Part shown: positions 62,445-64,000 of the stretch, piece by piece
How positions within the stretch are numbered: position 1 is the first letter of the stretch
Layout of the letters: each line of letters starts with the position of its first letter
NCBI GenBank assembly: GCA_004154925.1
Contig: QJNS01000119.1
Span: forward strand, 177,414 to 241,413
Length of the DNA stretch: 64,000 bases
Reading direction: 5' to 3'
DNA from: Monosporascus cannonballus
Lineage: Eukaryota; Ascomycota; Sordariomycetes; Xylariales
Notes under the pieces: generated by a model
The model's input: the letters and a program-made list of their open reading frames with translations, nothing else
The model's database searches: none
What the model was told of the DNA's origin: nothing
Program-made: the position numbers and the translations under genes

Positions 62445-63962
62445 CCGTGGCGCTCAATACAGATTGTACACAAGTTGCTGTCGCTTACCGTGCTTTTCCT
62501 CTATCGATTTGGAACTTGAACCCCCCTGAGATGGTAACTCGCCTCAGGCCGAAACGGAAACAAGGTCAACGAGGTAGCAACTCACATACCGGTACCAACA
62601 AAGTGGTATGGCATCCATCTGGTACCCACGTCTTAGGCATTTATGGCCAGATATTCAAATGGAGCCCGATAGAAGATACCTATGATGTGGTAAAGGGTGA
62701 GACGGGCGTCATCCCTCATGAAATCCAGTGTAGTCCCAACGGCCTGGTATTTATAACCAGCGATGTCGAAGGGACAATCAAGATTTACGATGTGGCACAA
62801 ATGACCGCCATATACAAACTCACTTCGGAAGACACCATTAACAGGGTCTGCTTCAGCCCGGATAGCCTCAGATTCTATGACCTTCGTGGCTCTTATTGCA
62901 ACGTGTGGGAGCCGAACTGCCTTCTTCGCCTAGCTGATACCGTCTCGGAGCGATTCAATTATGCAGATAGTATAAATGAAAGTTTATGGTCGGATACGGG
63001 GGACAGGCGGAGTACCTACATCTCTTTTCCCATATCGGAAAGCCACGCGGACAGCAAGCCCAAGATAACGGCCGTGGCTGCAGGTATGAATCCTGACCAG
63101 CCCCTTGCATATGCCAACAGTGCCGGCATCATCGAGGTCTTTGATCCGACAGACAACAGCAGACATACAATTACGAAAGCCTTATTTGGCATGGGTGTAG
63201 AATCCCATGCATGGAGTCGAAGCCACGACCTACTGGCGTATTCTCTTTTAAATTGGGCTGTCATAGTCAAAACTATTTCGGGAACGGCTGGGCAACAGCA
63301 AATATCCGCCGAGACTATATACAGCGAGAAGAAACCTGCTGTGGAACGCGGTCGCGTGCAGCAGCTCCTGTTCGACAGCGCAGGGAAGCTTTTGTTCATC
63401 TACGGAACCAAGTCATCCCAGGTACTAACTTTACCTGACGGACATGTGACCGCCATCCTTGAGATGCCAGAGAGAGAGAATCTCCCGGTGGAAACACCAT
63501 CCGTCAAGGCCTGACGCCCTCATACGTATCGACCTCGACGCTATCTCGGTCTTCACGTGGCAACTACAGAAGGAGCGATCTATTCCACTAGATTTTGCTC
63601 CTGGTCCGAAGGAGTCGCCTATTATACAGAGTCTTCTTCAAAGCCATGATCCCCGCATGCTTCTATTACGAATAATGACGCTGGAATTGAACCGTCCTCG
63701 GTACAGCTTCTCCATTGTACCCACAAGTAGTATATACAGTGGTGTGCCGAATGAGCATCCGGTTTCGATCAAACCGATTAGTCTCCCCAAGGCCATTGCT
63801 GAAGCAGCTTCATATCCTCCTGGTATTCTGCGGGATGGGCGCACGGTCTTCCTAGACAGCAGCTTATGGGTGTGCACGGCTCAAGTCACTGATGTCTCTG
63901 ATACAATAACTGTCACAGTTAGGCTGATCGCGAGAAAAGGTTGCATAGAGTGTGGGAAGTGA
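62445..63962 (+). pseudogene. STAND/NLR-type gene, back half, part 2: WD40-like repeats and C terminus
   Basis: Continues in the frame interrupted by the solo LTR: SVALNTD, then WD40-like blades (VVWHPSGTHVLGIYGQIFKW, IQCSPNGLVFITSDVEGT, IKIYDVAQM, VCFSPDSLRFYDLRG). At 63,466-63,479, in a GAGAGAGAGA run, the frame shifts by one base. Without the shift it ends 14 codons later. The shifted frame continues with SRWKHHPSRPDALIRIDLDA and ISVFTW, the usual late segment of these proteins, to LDSSLWVCTAQ and a stop at 63,960. The repeats probably form a propeller that would sense the ligand or partner. Confidence 0.87.
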
Positions 63963-64000
63963 TAATTGTCTGACTAGAATTGAGCTCCAAGGAGCGGTAG

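Overview
The window comes from a filamentous ascomycete (Pezizomycotina). The signs are short introns with CTAAC branch points, a NACHT/WD40 STAND (NLR-type) gene of fungal type, a divergent FTR1-FET3 iron-uptake pair, and a 50 kb AT-rich block with the mark of repeat-induced point mutation (RIP): C-to-T and G-to-A changes, loss of CA/TG and gain of TA, with CG still common. I recognise no intact known gene; every recognisable gene is broken or cut by the window edge.

Layout. (1) 1-8,940, normal base composition: the start of an FTR1-like iron permease (minus strand), a promoter region with three matches to the SreA-type GATA site ATCWGATAA, a decayed FET3-type multicopper ferroxidase (plus strand, 1,906-3,997), an unidentified 115-codon ORF, a decayed Thr/Ser-rich probable secreted protein (minus) and a decayed fructosamine-3-kinase-like gene (minus). 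(2) 8,949-9,388: a 440 bp hAT-type MITE with an 11 bp terminal inverted repeat and a perfect 8 bp target duplication. (3) 9,451-11,004: the front half of a STAND gene, a SesB-like alpha/beta-hydrolase followed by a NACHT P-loop. (4) 11,005-60,987: a RIP-mutated block whose two ends match the two ends of the small MITE. (5) 60,988-63,962: the back half of the STAND gene (end of the NACHT module, then WD40-like repeats), itself cut by a 206 bp solo LTR and a frameshift.

Inside the block, target-site duplications let the nest be unpacked. Ty3/gypsy element A (11,318-18,118) and element B (18,391-52,941) lie side by side in a base sequence. B holds C (18,703-46,694), inserted in B's left LTR. C holds E2 (19,759-34,344) and D (35,647-42,323). 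E2 holds E1 (19,839-27,270), inserted in E2's own 5' LTR. A, B, C and E1 read on the minus strand, D and E2 on the plus strand. Without these retroelements about 8.6 kb of AT-rich base sequence remains; it includes a copia-type integrase relic and a short un-mutated solo LTR.

The block did more than interrupt the STAND gene. The flanks of its two ends are not duplicates of each other, and the protein resumes well downstream of where it stopped. The Walker B region and the following part of the NACHT module, by my estimate 150-200 residues, are missing. The locus therefore records transposon arrival, host-sequence loss, RIP and repeated re-invasion inside one immunity-type gene, next to an iron-uptake pair that has lost function but still carries its likely iron-repressor sites.
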